NCBI RefSeq assembly: GCF_052324685.1
Contig: NC_135220.1
Coordinates: 7,895,320 to 7,959,319 of the forward strand
Origin: Brachyhypopomus gauderio
Taxonomy: Eukaryota > Chordata > Actinopteri > Gymnotiformes > Hypopomidae
Length of the DNA: 64,000 nt
Reading direction: 5' to 3'
Shown here: positions 11,237 through 24,517 of the stretch, one piece after another
Layout of the letters: each line of letters begins with the position of its first letter
How positions within the stretch are numbered: position 1 is the stretch's first letter
Translations under genes and position numbers: made by a program
Notes under the pieces: model-generated
The model's database searches: none
Told to the model about the DNA's origin: nothing
What the model saw: the letters and a program-made list of their open reading frames with translations, nothing else

Positions 11237-12135
11237 AGTCAGCTTTAGTCCTAAAAAAGCATTCCTTTAGTCCAAAAATAGCACACCTTTCAATGTCAGA
11301 GGGGTGTGAGTCAAAAATTGATAGAAAGCCTCTAAAGACAGGGTGAATTCACTCTATAGCATTTCTTTCAATGTTTTAATTTAATGAAACTCTTCAAGGC
11401 ACTTCATGCTTCACTCTAGCAAATCCCAATAGACACTCAAAATAACCTACAAATTCAAGCTTGTGTTGTAAAAAATTTAAGTCCCTTTCAAGAAAGTGAA
11501 TGAAAATGGTGCTCGACAAGATGTTTAGAAGTAGACCTGGAAATTTCAAAACTTAAAAGCATGTTTGCCAAGCTGATATGTTCATATGCTTGTACAAAAG
11601 ATCTGCCAATTCCCTTGAGCCATGAGGTTGATTTGCTGACAACAGATGGCGTGATGACAAGGGGTAATGTCGAGAGATGTGTTACATTGGCCTATCTTAT
11701 CAAAGATCTCTTGCTGAATCTTCTCCAGGACCTCCAGACTTCTACATATTTGGCCAAAAGAGGTGACGCGGAACAACGTGTGGATTTTTCAAATGTCACT
11801 GGATGTCAAAGATTGGGTGAAAGGGAAACTGAAATCCAGAAAGATTGAAAATACAAAAGATCTGCTAAGTCCCCTGCTCAGTGGGTGAAAGGGAAACTGA
11901 AATTCATAATGATTGAAATGACAAAATATCTGCTAATTCCCTTCAGCTATGGTCGTGTTTGCACAAAGCAGTACAGAAACAAAATTGAGTTGAAGCATTG
12001 TACTGACTTTTCATTTTTCTGTCTCTCAGGTGTCTGACTAGAACAGACTGTACTGAGAACAGAGCCCTCTGATATATTCCAGAAGTATAGGTTGCGTTCA
12101 TCGTGGGTACTGGACATCCGCAAGCTTTAGCAAGA

Positions 12136-12208
12136 GCCCCAGTGGCCTAATGCATAAGGCACTGGCCTCCTAAGCCAGGGAATGTGAGTTCGAGTCCCAT
12201 CTGGGGTG
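12136..12208 (+). tRNA. tRNA-Arg(CCT) copy 12, doubly variant
   Basis: Same degenerate haplotype as copy 4 (D-loop GC, T-stem GTGAG). This unit is absent from the first higher-order block. Confidence 0.75.
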
Positions 12209-12215
12209 CTGGGAA

Positions 12216-12287
12216 AGCAGAGTGGCGCAGCGGAAGCGTGCTGGGCCCATAACCCAGAGGTCGATGGATCGAAACCATCCTCTGCTA
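12216..12287 (+). tRNA. tRNA-iMet(CAT) copy 12
   Basis: Identical to the array consensus. Confidence 0.97.
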
Positions 12288-13186
12288 AGTCAGCTTTAGT
12301 CCTAAAAAAGCATTCCTTTAGTCCAAAAATAGCACACCTTTCAATGTCAGAGGGGTGTGAGTCAAAAATTGATAGAAAGCCTCTAAAGACAGGGTGAATT
12401 CACTCTATAGCATTTCTTTCAATGTTTTAATTTAATGAAACTCTTCAAGGCACTTCATGCTTCACTCTAGCAAATCCCAATAGACACTCAAAATAACCTA
12501 CAAATTCAAGCTTGTGTTGTAAAAAATTTAAGTCCCTTTCAAGAAAGTGAATGAAAATGGTGCTCGACAAGATGTTTAGAAGTAGACCTGGAAATTTCAA
12601 AACTTAAAAGCATGTTTGCCAAGCTGATATGTTCATATGCTTGTACAAAAGATCTGCCAATTCCCTTGAGCCATGAGGTTGATTTGCTGACAACAGATGG
12701 CGTGATGACAAGGGGTAATGTCGAGAGATGTGTTACATTGGCCTATCTTATCAAAGATCTCTTGCTGAATCTTCTCCAGGACCTCCAGACTTCTACATAT
12801 TTGGCCAAAAGAGGTGACGCGGAACAACGTGTGGATTTTTCAAATGTCACTGGATGTCAAAGATTGGGTGAAAGGGAAACTGAAATCCAGAAAGATTGAA
12901 AATACAAAAGATCTGCTAAGTCCCCTGCTCAGTGGGTGAAAGGGAAACTGAAATTCATAATGATTGAAATGACAAAATATCTGCTAATTCCCTTCAGCTA
13001 TGGTCGTGTTTGCACAAAGCAGTACAGAAACAAAATTGAGTTGAAGCATTGTACTGACTTTTCATTTTTCTGTCTCTCAGGTGTCTGACTAGAACAGACT
13101 GTACTGAGAACAGAGCCCTCTGATATATTCCAGAAGTATAGGTTGCGTTCATCGTGGGTACTGGACATCCGCAAGCTTTAGCAAGA

Positions 13187-13259
13187 GCCCCAGTGGCCTA
13201 ATGCATAAGGCACTGGCCTCCTAAGCCAGGGAATGTGAGTTCGAGTCCCATCTGGGGTG
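13187..13259 (+). tRNA. tRNA-Arg(CCT) copy 13, doubly variant
   Basis: Same degenerate haplotype as copy 4. Confidence 0.75.
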
Positions 13260-13266
13260 CTGGGAA

Positions 13267-13338
13267 AGCAGAGTGGCGCAGCGGAAGCGTGCTGGGCCCA
13301 TAACCCAGAGGTCGATGGATCGAAACCATCCTCTGCTA
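13267..13338 (+). tRNA. tRNA-iMet(CAT) copy 13
   Basis: Identical to the array consensus. Confidence 0.97.
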
Positions 13339-13986
13339 AGTCAGCTTTAGTCCTAAAAAAGCATTCCTTTAGTCCAAAAATAGCACACCTTTCAATGTCA
13401 GAGGGGTGTGAGTCAAAAATTGATAGAAAGCCTCTAAAGACAGGGTGAATTCACTCTATAGCATTTCTTTCAATGTTTTAATTTAATGAAACTCTTCAAG
13501 GCACTTCATGCTTCACTCTAGCAAATCCCAATAGACACTCAAAATAACCTACAAATTCAAGCTTGTGTTGTAAAAAATGTAAGTCCCTTTCAAGAAAGTG
13601 AATGAAAATGGTGCTCGACAAGATGTTTAGAAGTAGACCTGGAAATTTCAAAACTTAAAAGCATGTTTGCCAAGTTGATATGTTCATATGCTTGTACAAA
13701 AGATCTGCTAATTCCCTTGAGCCATGAGGTTGATTTGCTGACAACAGATGGCGTGATGACAAGGGGTAATGTCGAGAGATGTGTTACACTGGCCTATCTT
13801 ATCAAAGATCTCTTGCTGAATCTTCTCCAGGACCTCCAGACTTCTACATATTTGGCCAAAAGAGGTGACGCGGAACAACGTGTGTATTTTTCAAATGTCA
13901 CTGGATGTCAAAGATTGGGTGAAAGGGAAACTGAAATCCAGAAAGATTGAAAATACAAAAGATCTGCTAAGTCCTCTGCTCAGTGG

Positions 13987-14313
13987 GTGAAAGGGAAACT
14001 GAAATTCATAATGATTGAAATGACAAAAGATCTGCTAATTCCCTTGAGCCATGAGGTTGATTTGCTGACAACAGATGGCGTGATGACAAGGGGTAATGTC
14101 GAGAGATGTGTTACACTGGCCTATCTTATCAAAGATCTCTTGCTGAATCTTCTCCAGGACCTCCAGACTTCTACATATTTGGCCAAAAGAGGTGACGCGG
14201 AACAACGTGTGTATTTTTCAAATGTCACTGGATGTCAAAGATTGGGTGAAAGGGAAACTGAAATCCAGAAAGATTGAAAATACAAAAGATCTGCTAAGTC
14301 CTCTGCTCAGTGG
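13987..14313 (+). repeat. Internal spacer duplication (second copy)
   Basis: Same 327-bp duplication and same junction as at 4,200. Confidence 0.85.
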
Positions 14314-14564
14314 GTGAAAGGGAAACTGAAATTCATAATGATTGAAATGACAAAAGATCTGCTAATTCCCTTCAGCTATGGTCGTGTTTGCACAAAGCAG
14401 TACAGAAACAAAATTGAGTTGAAGCATTGTACTGACTTTTCATTTTTCTGTCTCTCAGGTGTCTGACTAGAATAGACTGTACTGAGAACAGAGCCCTCTG
14501 ATATATTCCAGAAGTATAGGTTGCGTTCATCGTGGGTACTGGACATCCGCAAGCTTAAGCAAGA

Positions 14565-14637
14565 GCCCCAGTGGCCTAATGGATAAGGCACTGGCCTCCT
14601 AAGCCAGGGATTGTGGGTTCGAGTCCCATCTGGGGTG
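14565..14637 (+). tRNA. tRNA-Arg(CCT) copy 14
   Basis: Consensus sequence; upstream flank CTTAAGC as in copy 5. Confidence 0.96.
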
Positions 14638-14644
14638 CTGGGAA

Positions 14645-14716
14645 AGCAGAGTGGCGCAGCGGAAGCGTGCTGGGCCCATAACCCAGAGGTCGATGGATCG
14701 AAACCATCCTCTGCTA
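14645..14716 (+). tRNA. tRNA-iMet(CAT) copy 14
   Basis: Identical to the array consensus. Confidence 0.97.
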
Positions 14717-15618
14717 AGTCAGCTTTAGTCCTAAAAAAGCATTCCTTTAGTCCAAAAATAGCACACCTTTCAATGTCAGAGGGGTGTGAGTCAAAAATTG
14801 ATAGAAAGCCTCTAAAGACAGGATGAATTCACTCTATAGCATTTCTTTCAATGTTTTAATTTAATGAAACTCTTCAAGGCACTTCATGCTTCACTCTAGC
14901 AAATCCCAATAGACACTCAAAATAACCTACAAATTCAAGCTTGTGTTGTAAAAAATGTAAGTCCCTTTCAAGAAAGTGAATGAAAATGGTGCTCGACAAG
15001 ATGTTTAGAAGTAGACCTGGAAATTTCAAAACTTAAAAGCATGTTTGCCAAGTTGATATGTTCATATGCTTGTACAAAAGATCTGCTAATTCCCTTGAGC
15101 CATGAGGTTGATTTGCTGACAACAGATGGCGTGATGACAAGGGGTAATGTCGAGAGATGTGTTACACTGGCCTATCTTATCAAAGATCTCTTGCTGAATC
15201 TTCTCCAGGACCTCCAGACTTCTCCTACATATTTGGCCAAAAGAGGTGACGCGGAACAACGTGTGGATTTTTCAAATGTCACTGGATGCCAAAGATTGGG
15301 TGAAAGGGAAACTGAAATCCAGAAAGATTGAAAATACAAAAGATCTGCTAAGTCCCCTGCTCAGTGGGTGAAAGGGAAACTGAAATTCATAATGATTGAA
15401 ATGACAAAAGATCTGCTAATTCCCTTCAGCTATGGTCGTGTTTGCACAAAGCAGTACAGAAACAAAATTGAGTTGAAGCATTGTACTGACTTTTCATTTT
15501 TCTGTCTCTCAGGTGTCTGACTAGAATAGACTGTACTGAGAACAGAGCCCTCTGATATATTCCAGAAGTATAGGTTGCGTTCATCGTGGGTACTGGACAT
15601 CCGCAAGCTTTAGCAAGA

Positions 15619-15691
15619 GCCCCAGTGGCCTAATGGATAAGGCACTGGCCTCCTAAGCCAGGGATTGTGGGTTCGAGTCCCATCTGGGGTG
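15619..15691 (+). tRNA. tRNA-Arg(CCT) copy 15
   Basis: Consensus sequence; gap CAGGGAA as in copy 6. Confidence 0.96.
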
Positions 15692-15698
15692 CAGGGAA

Positions 15699-15770
15699 AG
15701 CAGAGTGGCGCAGCGGAAGCGTGCTGGGCCCATAACCCAGAGGTCGATGGATCGAAACCATCCTCTGCTA
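15699..15770 (+). tRNA. tRNA-iMet(CAT) copy 15
   Basis: Identical to the array consensus. Confidence 0.97.
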
Positions 15771-16672
15771 GGTCAGCTTTAGTCCTAAAAAAGCATTCCT
15801 TTAGTCCAAAAATAGCACACCTTTCAATGTCAGAGGGGTGTGAGTCAAAAATTGATAGAAAGCCTCTAAAGACAGGGTGAATTCACTCTATAGCATTTCT
15901 TTCAATGTTTTAATTTAATGAAACTCTTCAAGGGACTTCATGCTTCACTCTAGCAAATCCCAATAGACACTCAAAATAACCTACAAATTCAAGCTTGTGT
16001 TGTAAAAAATTTAAGTCCCTTTCAAGAAAGTGAATGAAAATGGTGCTCGACAAGATGTTTAGAAGTAGACCTGGAAATTTCAAAACTTAAAAGCATGTTT
16101 GCCAAGTTGATATGTTCATATGCTTGTACAAAAGATCTGCTAATTCCCTTGAGCCATGAGGTTGATTTGCTGACAACAGATGGCGTGATGACAAGGGGTA
16201 ATGTCGAGAGATGTGTTACACTGGCCTATCTTATCAAAGATCTCTTGCTGAATCTTCTCCAGGACCTCCAGACTTCTCCTACATATTTGGCCAAAAGAGG
16301 TGACGCGGAACAACGTGTGGATTTTTCAAATGTCACTGGATGCCAAAGATTGGGTGAAAGGGAAACTGAAATCCAGAAAGATTGAAAATACAAAAGATCT
16401 GCTAAGTCCCCTGCTCAGTGGGTGAAAGGGAAACTGAAATTCATAATGATTGAAATGACAAAAGATCTGCTAATTCCCTTCAGCTATGGTCGTGTTTGCA
16501 CAAAGCAGTACAGAAACAAAATTGAGTTGAAGCATTGTACTGACTTTTCATTTTTCTGTCTCTCAGGTGTCTGACTAGAATAGACTGTACTGAGAACAGA
16601 GCCCTCTGATATATTCCAGAAGTATAGGTTGCGTTCATCGTGGGTACTGGACATCCGCAAGCTTTAGCAAGA

Positions 16673-16745
16673 GCCCCAGTGGCCTAATGGATAAGGCACT
16701 GGCCTCCTAAGCCAGGGCTTGTGGGTTCGAGTCCCATCTGGGGTG
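16673..16745 (+). tRNA. tRNA-Arg(CCT) copy 16
   Basis: Variable-loop change only (GGGCTTG instead of GGGATTG); shared with 24,366. Confidence 0.95.
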
Positions 16746-16752
16746 CTGGGAA

Positions 16753-16824
16753 AGCAGAGTGGCGCAGCGGAAGCGTGCTGGGCCCATAACCCAGAGGTCG
16801 ATGGATCGAAACCATCCTCTGCTA
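16753..16824 (+). tRNA. tRNA-iMet(CAT) copy 16
   Basis: Identical to the array consensus. Confidence 0.97.
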
Positions 16825-17726
16825 AGTCAGCTTTAGTCCTAAAAAAGCATTCCTTTAGTCCAAAAATAGCACACCTTTCAATGTCAGAGGGGTGTGAGTC
16901 AAAAATTGATAGAAAGCCTCTAAAGACAGGATGAATTCACTCTATAGCATTTCTTTCAATGTTTTAATTTAATGAAACTCTTCAAGGCACTTCATGCTTC
17001 ACTCTAGCAAATCCCAATAGACACTCAAAATAACCTACAAATTCAAGCTTGTGTTGTAAAAAATGTAAGTCCCTTTCAAGAAAGTGAATGAAAATGGTGC
17101 TCGACAAGATGTTTAGAAGTAGACCTGGAAATTTCAAAACTTAAAAGCATGTTTGCCAAGCTGATATGTTCATATGCTTGTACAAAAGATCTGCCAATTC
17201 CCTTGAGCCATGAGGTTGATTTGCTGACAACAGATGGCGTGATGACAAGGGGTAATGTCGAGAGATGTGTTACACTGGCCTATCTTATCAAAGATCTCTT
17301 GCTGAATCTTCTCCAGGACCTCCAGACTTCTCCTACATATTTGGCCAAAAGAGGTGACGCGGAACAACGTGTGGATTTTTCAAATGTCACTGGATGTCAA
17401 AGATTGGGTGAAAGGGAAACTGAAATCCAGAAAGATTGAAAATACAAAAGATCTGCTAAGTCCCCTGCTCAGTGGGTGAAAGGGAAACTGAAATTCATAA
17501 TGATTGAAATGACAAAAGATCTGCTAATTCCCTTCAGCTATGGTCGTGTTTGCACAAAGCAGTACAGAAACAAAATTGAGTTGAAGCATTGTACTGACTT
17601 TTCATTTTTCTGTCTCTCAGGTGTCTGACTAGAATAGACTGTACTGAGAACAGAGCCCTCTGATATATTCCAGAAGTATAGGTTGCGTTCATCGTGGGTA
17701 CTGGACATCCGCAAGCTTTAGCAAGA

Positions 17727-17799
17727 GCCCCAGTGGCCTAATGGATAAGGCACTGGCCTCCTAAGCCAGGGATTGTAGGTTCGAGTCCCATCTGGGGTG
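17727..17799 (+). tRNA. tRNA-Arg(CCT) copy 17
   Basis: GTAGG T-stem mismatch as in copy 8. The spacer after this pair is that of the unit near 10.03 kb, so this unit is a recombinant of two unit types. Confidence 0.85.
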
Positions 17800-17806
17800 C
17801 TGGGAA

Positions 17807-17878
17807 AGCAGAGTGGCGCAGTGGAAGCGTGCTGGGCCCATAACCCAGAGGTCGATGGATCGAAACCATCCTCTGCTA
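17807..17878 (+). tRNA. tRNA-iMet(CAT) copy 17
   Basis: D-loop C to T as in copy 8. Confidence 0.94.
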
Positions 17879-18777
17879 AGTCAGCTTTAGTCCTAAAAAA
17901 GCATTCCTTTAGTCCAAAAATAGCACACCTTTCAATGTCAGAGGGGTGTGAGTCAAAAATTGATAGAAAGCCTCTAAAGACAGGGTGAATTCACTCTATA
18001 GCATTTCTTTCAATGTTTTAATTTAATGAAACTCTTCAAGGCACTTCATGCTTCACTCTAGCAAATCCCAATAGACACTCAAAATAACCTACAAATTCAA
18101 GCTTGTGTTGTAAAAAATTTAAGTCCCTTTCAAGAAAGTGAATGAAAATGGTGCTCGACAAGATGTTTAGAAGTAGACCTGGAAATTTCAAAACTTAAAA
18201 GCATGTTTGCCAAGCTGATATGTTCATATGCTTGTACAAAAGATCTGCCAATTCCCTTGAGCCATGAGGTTGATTTGCTGATAACAGATGGCGTGATGAC
18301 AAGGGGTAATGTCGAGAGATGTGTTACATTGGCCTATCTTATCAAAGATCTCTTGCTGAATCTTCTCCAGGACCTCCAGACTTCTACATATTTGGCCAAA
18401 AGAGGTGACGCGGAACAACGTGTGGATTTTTCAAGTGTCACTGGATGTCAAAGATTGGGTGAAAGGGAAACTGAAATCCAGAAAGATTGAAAATACAAAA
18501 GATCTGCTAAGTCCCCTGCTCAGTGGGTGAAAGGGAAACTGAAATTCATAATGATTGAAATGACAAAAGATCTGCTAATTCCCTTCAGCTATGGTCGTGT
18601 TTGCACAAAGCAGTACAGAAACAAAATTGAGTTGAAGCATTGTACTGACTTTTCATTTTTCTGTCTCTCAGGTGTCTGACTAGAACAGACTGTACTGAGA
18701 ACAGAGCCCTCTGATATATTCCAGAAGTATAGGTTGCGTTCATCGTGGGTACTGGACATCCGCAAGCTTTAGCAAGA

Positions 18778-18850
18778 GCCCCAGTGGCCTAATGGATAAG
18801 GCACTGGCCTCCTAAGCCAGGGATTGTGGGTTCGAGTCCCGTCTGGGGTG
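18778..18850 (+). tRNA. tRNA-Arg(CCT) copy 18
   Basis: CCCGT T-stem wobble variant as in copy 3. Confidence 0.95.
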
Positions 18851-18857
18851 CTGGGAA

Positions 18858-18929
18858 AGCAGAGTGGCGCAGCGGAAGCGTGCTGGGCCCATAACCCAGA
18901 GGTCGATGGATCGAAACCATCCTCTGCTA
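18858..18929 (+). tRNA. tRNA-iMet(CAT) copy 18
   Basis: Identical to the array consensus. Confidence 0.97.
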
Positions 18930-19828
18930 AGTCAGCTTTAGTCCTAAAAAAGCATTCCTTTAGTCCAAAAATAGCACACCTTTCAATGTCAGAGGGGTGT
19001 GAGTCAAAAATTGATAGAAAGCCTCTAAAGACAGGGTGAATTCACTCTATAGCATTTCTTTCAATGTTTTAATTTAATGAAACTCTTCAAGGCACTTCAT
19101 GCTTCACTCTAGCAAATCCCAATAGACACTCAAAATAACCTACAAATTCAAGCTTGTGTTGTAAAAAATTTAAGTCCCTTTCAAGAAAGTGAATGAAAAT
19201 GGTGCTCGACAAGATGTTTAGAAGTAGACCTGGAAATTTCAAAACTTAAAAGCATGTTTGCCAAGCTGATATGTTCATATGCTTGTACAAAAGATCTGCC
19301 AATTCCCTTGAGCCATGAGGTTGATTTGCTGACAACAGATGGCGTGATGACAAGGGGTAATGTCGAGAGATGTGTTACATTGGCCTATCTTATCAAAGAT
19401 CTCTTGCTGAATCTTCTCCAGGACCTCCAGACTTCTACATATTTGGCCAAAAGAGGTGACGCGGAACAACGTGTGGATTTTTCAAATGTCACTGGATGTC
19501 AAAGATTGGGTGAAAGGGAAACTGAAATCCAGAAAGATTGAAAATACAAAAGATCTGCTAAGTCCCCTGCTCAGTGGGTGAAAGGGAAACTGAAATTCAT
19601 AATGATTGAAATGACAAAATATCTGCTAATTCCCTTCAGCTATGGTCGTGTTTGCACAAAGCAGTACAGAAACAAAATTGAGTTGAAGCATTGTACTGAC
19701 TTTTCATTTTTCTGTCTCTCAGGTGTCTGACTAGAACAGACTGTACTGAGAACAGAGCCCTCTGATATATTCCAGAAGTATAGGTTGCGTTCATCGTGGG
19801 TACTGGACATCCGCAAGCTTTAGCAAGA

Positions 19829-19901
19829 GCCCCAGTGGCCTAATGCATAAGGCACTGGCCTCCTAAGCCAGGGAATGTGAGTTCGAGTCCCATCTGGGGT
19901 G
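19829..19901 (+). tRNA. tRNA-Arg(CCT) copy 19, doubly variant
   Basis: Same degenerate haplotype as copy 4. Confidence 0.75.
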
Positions 19902-19908
19902 CTGGGAA

Positions 19909-19980
19909 AGCAGAGTGGCGCAGCGGAAGCGTGCTGGGCCCATAACCCAGAGGTCGATGGATCGAAACCATCCTCTGCTA
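19909..19980 (+). tRNA. tRNA-iMet(CAT) copy 19
   Basis: Identical to the array consensus. Confidence 0.97.
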
Positions 19981-20879
19981 AGTCAGCTTTAGTCCTAAAA
20001 AAGCATTCCTTTAGTCCAAAAATAGCACACCTTTCAATGTCAGAGGGGTGTGAGTCAAAAATTGATAGAAAGCCTCTAAAGACAGGGTGAATTCACTCTA
20101 TAGCATTTCTTTCAATGTTTTAATTTAATGAAACTCTTCAAGGCACTTCATGCTTCACTCTAGCAAATCCCAATAGACACTCAAAATAACCTACAAATTC
20201 AAGCTTGTGTTGTAAAAAATTTAAGTCCCTTTCAAGAAAGTGAATGAAAATGGTGCTCGACAAGATGTTTAGAAGTAGACCTGGAAATTTCAAAACTTAA
20301 AAGCATGTTTGCCAAGCTGATATGTTCATATGCTTGTACAAAAGATCTGCCAATTCCCTTGAGCCATGAGGTTGATTTGCTGACAACAGATGGCGTGATG
20401 ACAAGGGGTAATGTCGAGAGATGTGTTACATTGGCCTATCTTATCAAAGATCTCTTGCTGAATCTTCTCCAGGACCTCCAGACTTCTACATATTTGGCCA
20501 AAAGAGGTGACGCGGAACAACGTGTGGATTTTTCAAATGTCACTGGATGTCAAAGATTGGGTGAAAGGGAAACTGAAATCCAGAAAGATTGAAAATACAA
20601 AAGATCTGCTAAGTCCCCTGCTCAGTGGGTGAAAGGGAAACTGAAATTCATAATGATTGAAATGACAAAATATCTGCTAATTCCCTTCAGCTATGGTCGT
20701 GTTTGCACAAAGCAGTACAGAAACAAAATTGAGTTGAAGCATTGTACTGACTTTTCATTTTTCTGTCTCTCAGGTGTCTGACTAGAACAGACTGTACTGA
20801 GAACAGAGCCCTCTGATATATTCCAGAAGTATAGGTTGCGTTCATCGTGGGTACTGGACATCCGCAAGCTTTAGCAAGA

Positions 20880-20952
20880 GCCCCAGTGGCCTAATGCATA
20901 AGGCACTGGCCTCCTAAGCCAGGGAATGTGAGTTCGAGTCCCATCTGGGGTG
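20880..20952 (+). tRNA. tRNA-Arg(CCT) copy 20, doubly variant
   Basis: Same degenerate haplotype as copy 4. Confidence 0.75.
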
Positions 20953-20959
20953 CTGGGAA

Positions 20960-21031
20960 AGCAGAGTGGCGCAGCGGAAGCGTGCTGGGCCCATAACCCA
21001 GAGGTCGATGGATCGAAACCATCCTCTGCTA
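20960..21031 (+). tRNA. tRNA-iMet(CAT) copy 20
   Basis: Identical to the array consensus. Confidence 0.97.
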
Positions 21032-21679
21032 AGTCAGCTTTAGTCCTAAAAAAGCATTCCTTTAGTCCAAAAATAGCACACCTTTCAATGTCAGAGGGGT
21101 GTGAGTCAAAAATTGATAGAAAGCCTCTAAAGACAGGGTGAATTCACTCTATAGCATTTCTTTCAATGTTTTAATTTAATGAAACTCTTCAAGGCACTTC
21201 ATGCTTCACTCTAGCAAATCCCAATAGACACTCAAAATAACCTACAAATTCAAGCTTGTGTTGTAAAAAATGTAAGTCCCTTTCAAGAAAGTGAATGAAA
21301 ATGGTGCTCGACAAGATGTTTAGAAGTAGACCTGGAAATTTCAAAACTTAAAAGCATGTTTGCCAAGTTGATATGTTCATATGCTTGTACAAAAGATCTG
21401 CTAATTCCCTTGAGCCATGAGGTTGATTTGCTGACAACAGATGGCGTGATGACAAGGGGTAATGTCGAGAGATGTGTTACACTGGCCTATCTTATCAAAG
21501 ATCTCTTGCTGAATCTTCTCCAGGACCTCCAGACTTCTACATATTTGGCCAAAAGAGGTGACGCGGAACAACGTGTGTATTTTTCAAATGTCACTGGATG
21601 TCAAAGATTGGGTGAAAGGGAAACTGAAATCCAGAAAGATTGAAAATACAAAAGATCTGCTAAGTCCTCTGCTCAGTGG

Positions 21680-22006
21680 GTGAAAGGGAAACTGAAATTC
21701 ATAATGATTGAAATGACAAAAGATCTGCTAATTCCCTTGAGCCATGAGGTTGATTTGCTGACAACAGATGGCGTGATGACAAGGGGTAATGTCGAGAGAT
21801 GTGTTACACTGGCCTATCTTATCAAAGATCTCTTGCTGAATCTTCTCCAGGACCTCCAGACTTCTACATATTTGGCCAAAAGAGGTGACGCGGAACAACG
21901 TGTGTATTTTTCAAATGTCACTGGATGTCAAAGATTGGGTGAAAGGGAAACTGAAATCCAGAAAGATTGAAAATACAAAAGATCTGCTAAGTCCTCTGCT
22001 CAGTGG
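21680..22006 (+). repeat. Internal spacer duplication (third copy)
   Basis: Same 327-bp duplication and same junction as at 4,200 and 13,987. It lies exactly 7,693 bp after the second copy. Confidence 0.85.
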
Positions 22007-22257
22007 GTGAAAGGGAAACTGAAATTCATAATGATTGAAATGACAAAAGATCTGCTAATTCCCTTCAGCTATGGTCGTGTTTGCACAAAGCAGTACAGAA
22101 ACAAAATTGAGTTGAAGCATTGTACTGACTTTTCATTTTTCTGTCTCTCAGGTGTCTGACTAGAATAGACTGTACTGAGAACAGAGCCCTCTGATATATT
22201 CCAGAAGTATAGGTTGCGTTCATCGTGGGTACTGGACATCCGCAAGCTTAAGCAAGA

Positions 22258-22330
22258 GCCCCAGTGGCCTAATGGATAAGGCACTGGCCTCCTAAGCCAG
22301 GGATTGTGGGTTCGAGTCCCATCTGGGGTG
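22258..22330 (+). tRNA. tRNA-Arg(CCT) copy 21
   Basis: Consensus sequence; upstream flank CTTAAGC. Confidence 0.96.
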
Positions 22331-22337
22331 CTGGGAA

Positions 22338-22409
22338 AGCAGAGTGGCGCAGCGGAAGCGTGCTGGGCCCATAACCCAGAGGTCGATGGATCGAAACCAT
22401 CCTCTGCTA
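22338..22409 (+). tRNA. tRNA-iMet(CAT) copy 21
   Basis: Identical to the array consensus. Confidence 0.97.
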
Positions 22410-23311
22410 AGTCAGCTTTAGTCCTAAAAAAGCATTCCTTTAGTCCAAAAATAGCACACCTTTCAATGTCAGAGGGGTGTGAGTCAAAAATTGATAGAAA
22501 GCCTCTAAAGACAGGATGAATTCACTCTATAGCATTTCTTTCAATGTTTTAATTTAATGAAACTCTTCAAGGCACTTCATGCTTCACTCTAGCAAATCCC
22601 AATAGACACTCAAAATAACCTACAAATTCAAGCTTGTGTTGTAAAAAATGTAAGTCCCTTTCAAGAAAGTGAATGAAAATGGTGCTCGACAAGATGTTTA
22701 GAAGTAGACCTGGAAATTTCAAAACTTAAAAGCATGTTTGCCAAGTTGATATGTTCATATGCTTGTACAAAAGATCTGCTAATTCCCTTGAGCCATGAGG
22801 TTGATTTGCTGACAACAGATGGCGTGATGACAAGGGGTAATGTCGAGAGATGTGTTACACTGGCCTATCTTATCAAAGATCTCTTGCTGAATCTTCTCCA
22901 GGACCTCCAGACTTCTCCTACATATTTGGCCAAAAGAGGTGACGCGGAACAACGTGTGGATTTTTCAAATGTCACTGGATGCCAAAGATTGGGTGAAAGG
23001 GAAACTGAAATCCAGAAAGATTGAAAATACAAAAGATCTGCTAAGTCCCCTGCTCAGTGGGTGAAAGGGAAACTGAAATTCATAATGATTGAAATGACAA
23101 AAGATCTGCTAATTCCCTTCAGCTATGGTCGTGTTTGCACAAAGCAGTACAGAAACAAAATTGAGTTGAAGCATTGTACTGACTTTTCATTTTTCTGTCT
23201 CTCAGGTGTCTGACTAGAATAGACTGTACTGAGAACAGAGCCCTCTGATATATTCCAGAAGTATAGGTTGCGTTCATCGTGGGTACTGGACATCCGCAAG
23301 CTTTAGCAAGA

Positions 23312-23384
23312 GCCCCAGTGGCCTAATGGATAAGGCACTGGCCTCCTAAGCCAGGGATTGTGGGTTCGAGTCCCATCTGGGGTG
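23312..23384 (+). tRNA. tRNA-Arg(CCT) copy 22
   Basis: Consensus sequence; gap CAGGGAA. Confidence 0.96.
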
Positions 23385-23391
23385 CAGGGAA

Positions 23392-23463
23392 AGCAGAGTG
23401 GCGCAGCGGAAGCGTGCTGGGCCCATAACCCAGAGGTCGATGGATCGAAACCATCCTCTGCTA
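23392..23463 (+). tRNA. tRNA-iMet(CAT) copy 22
   Basis: Identical to the array consensus. Confidence 0.97.
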
Positions 23464-24365
23464 GGTCAGCTTTAGTCCTAAAAAAGCATTCCTTTAGTCC
23501 AAAAATAGCACACCTTTCAATGTCAGAGGGGTGTGAGTCAAAAATTGATAGAAAGCCTCTAAAGACAGGGTGAATTCACTCTATAGCATTTCTTTCAATG
23601 TTTTAATTTAATGAAACTCTTCAAGGGACTTCATGCTTCACTCTAGCAAATCCCAATAGACACTCAAAATAACCTACAAATTCAAGCTTGTGTTGTAAAA
23701 AATTTAAGTCCCTTTCAAGAAAGTGAATGAAAATGGTGCTCGACAAGATGTTTAGAAGTAGACCTGGAAATTTCAAAACTTAAAAGCATGTTTGCCAAGT
23801 TGATATGTTCATATGCTTGTACAAAAGATCTGCTAATTCCCTTGAGCCATGAGGTTGATTTGCTGACAACAGATGGCGTGATGACAAGGGGTAATGTCGA
23901 GAGATGTGTTACACTGGCCTATCTTATCAAAGATCTCTTGCTGAATCTTCTCCAGGACCTCCAGACTTCTCCTACATATTTGGCCAAAAGAGGTGACGCG
24001 GAACAACGTGTGGATTTTTCAAATGTCACTGGATGCCAAAGATTGGGTGAAAGGGAAACTGAAATCCAGAAAGATTGAAAATACAAAAGATCTGCTAAGT
24101 CCCCTGCTCAGTGGGTGAAAGGGAAACTGAAATTCATAATGATTGAAATGACAAAAGATCTGCTAATTCCCTTCAGCTATGGTCGTGTTTGCACAAAGCA
24201 GTACAGAAACAAAATTGAGTTGAAGCATTGTACTGACTTTTCATTTTTCTGTCTCTCAGGTGTCTGACTAGAATAGACTGTACTGAGAACAGAGCCCTCT
24301 GATATATTCCAGAAGTATAGGTTGCGTTCATCGTGGGTACTGGACATCCGCAAGCTTTAGCAAGA

Positions 24366-24438
24366 GCCCCAGTGGCCTAATGGATAAGGCACTGGCCTCC
24401 TAAGCCAGGGCTTGTGGGTTCGAGTCCCATCTGGGGTG
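24366..24438 (+). tRNA. tRNA-Arg(CCT) copy 23
   Basis: Variable-loop change as in copy 16. Confidence 0.95.
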
Positions 24439-24445
24439 CTGGGAA

Positions 24446-24517
24446 AGCAGAGTGGCGCAGCGGAAGCGTGCTGGGCCCATAACCCAGAGGTCGATGGATC
24501 GAAACCATCCTCTGCTA
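24446..24517 (+). tRNA. tRNA-iMet(CAT) copy 23
   Basis: Identical to the array consensus. Confidence 0.97.
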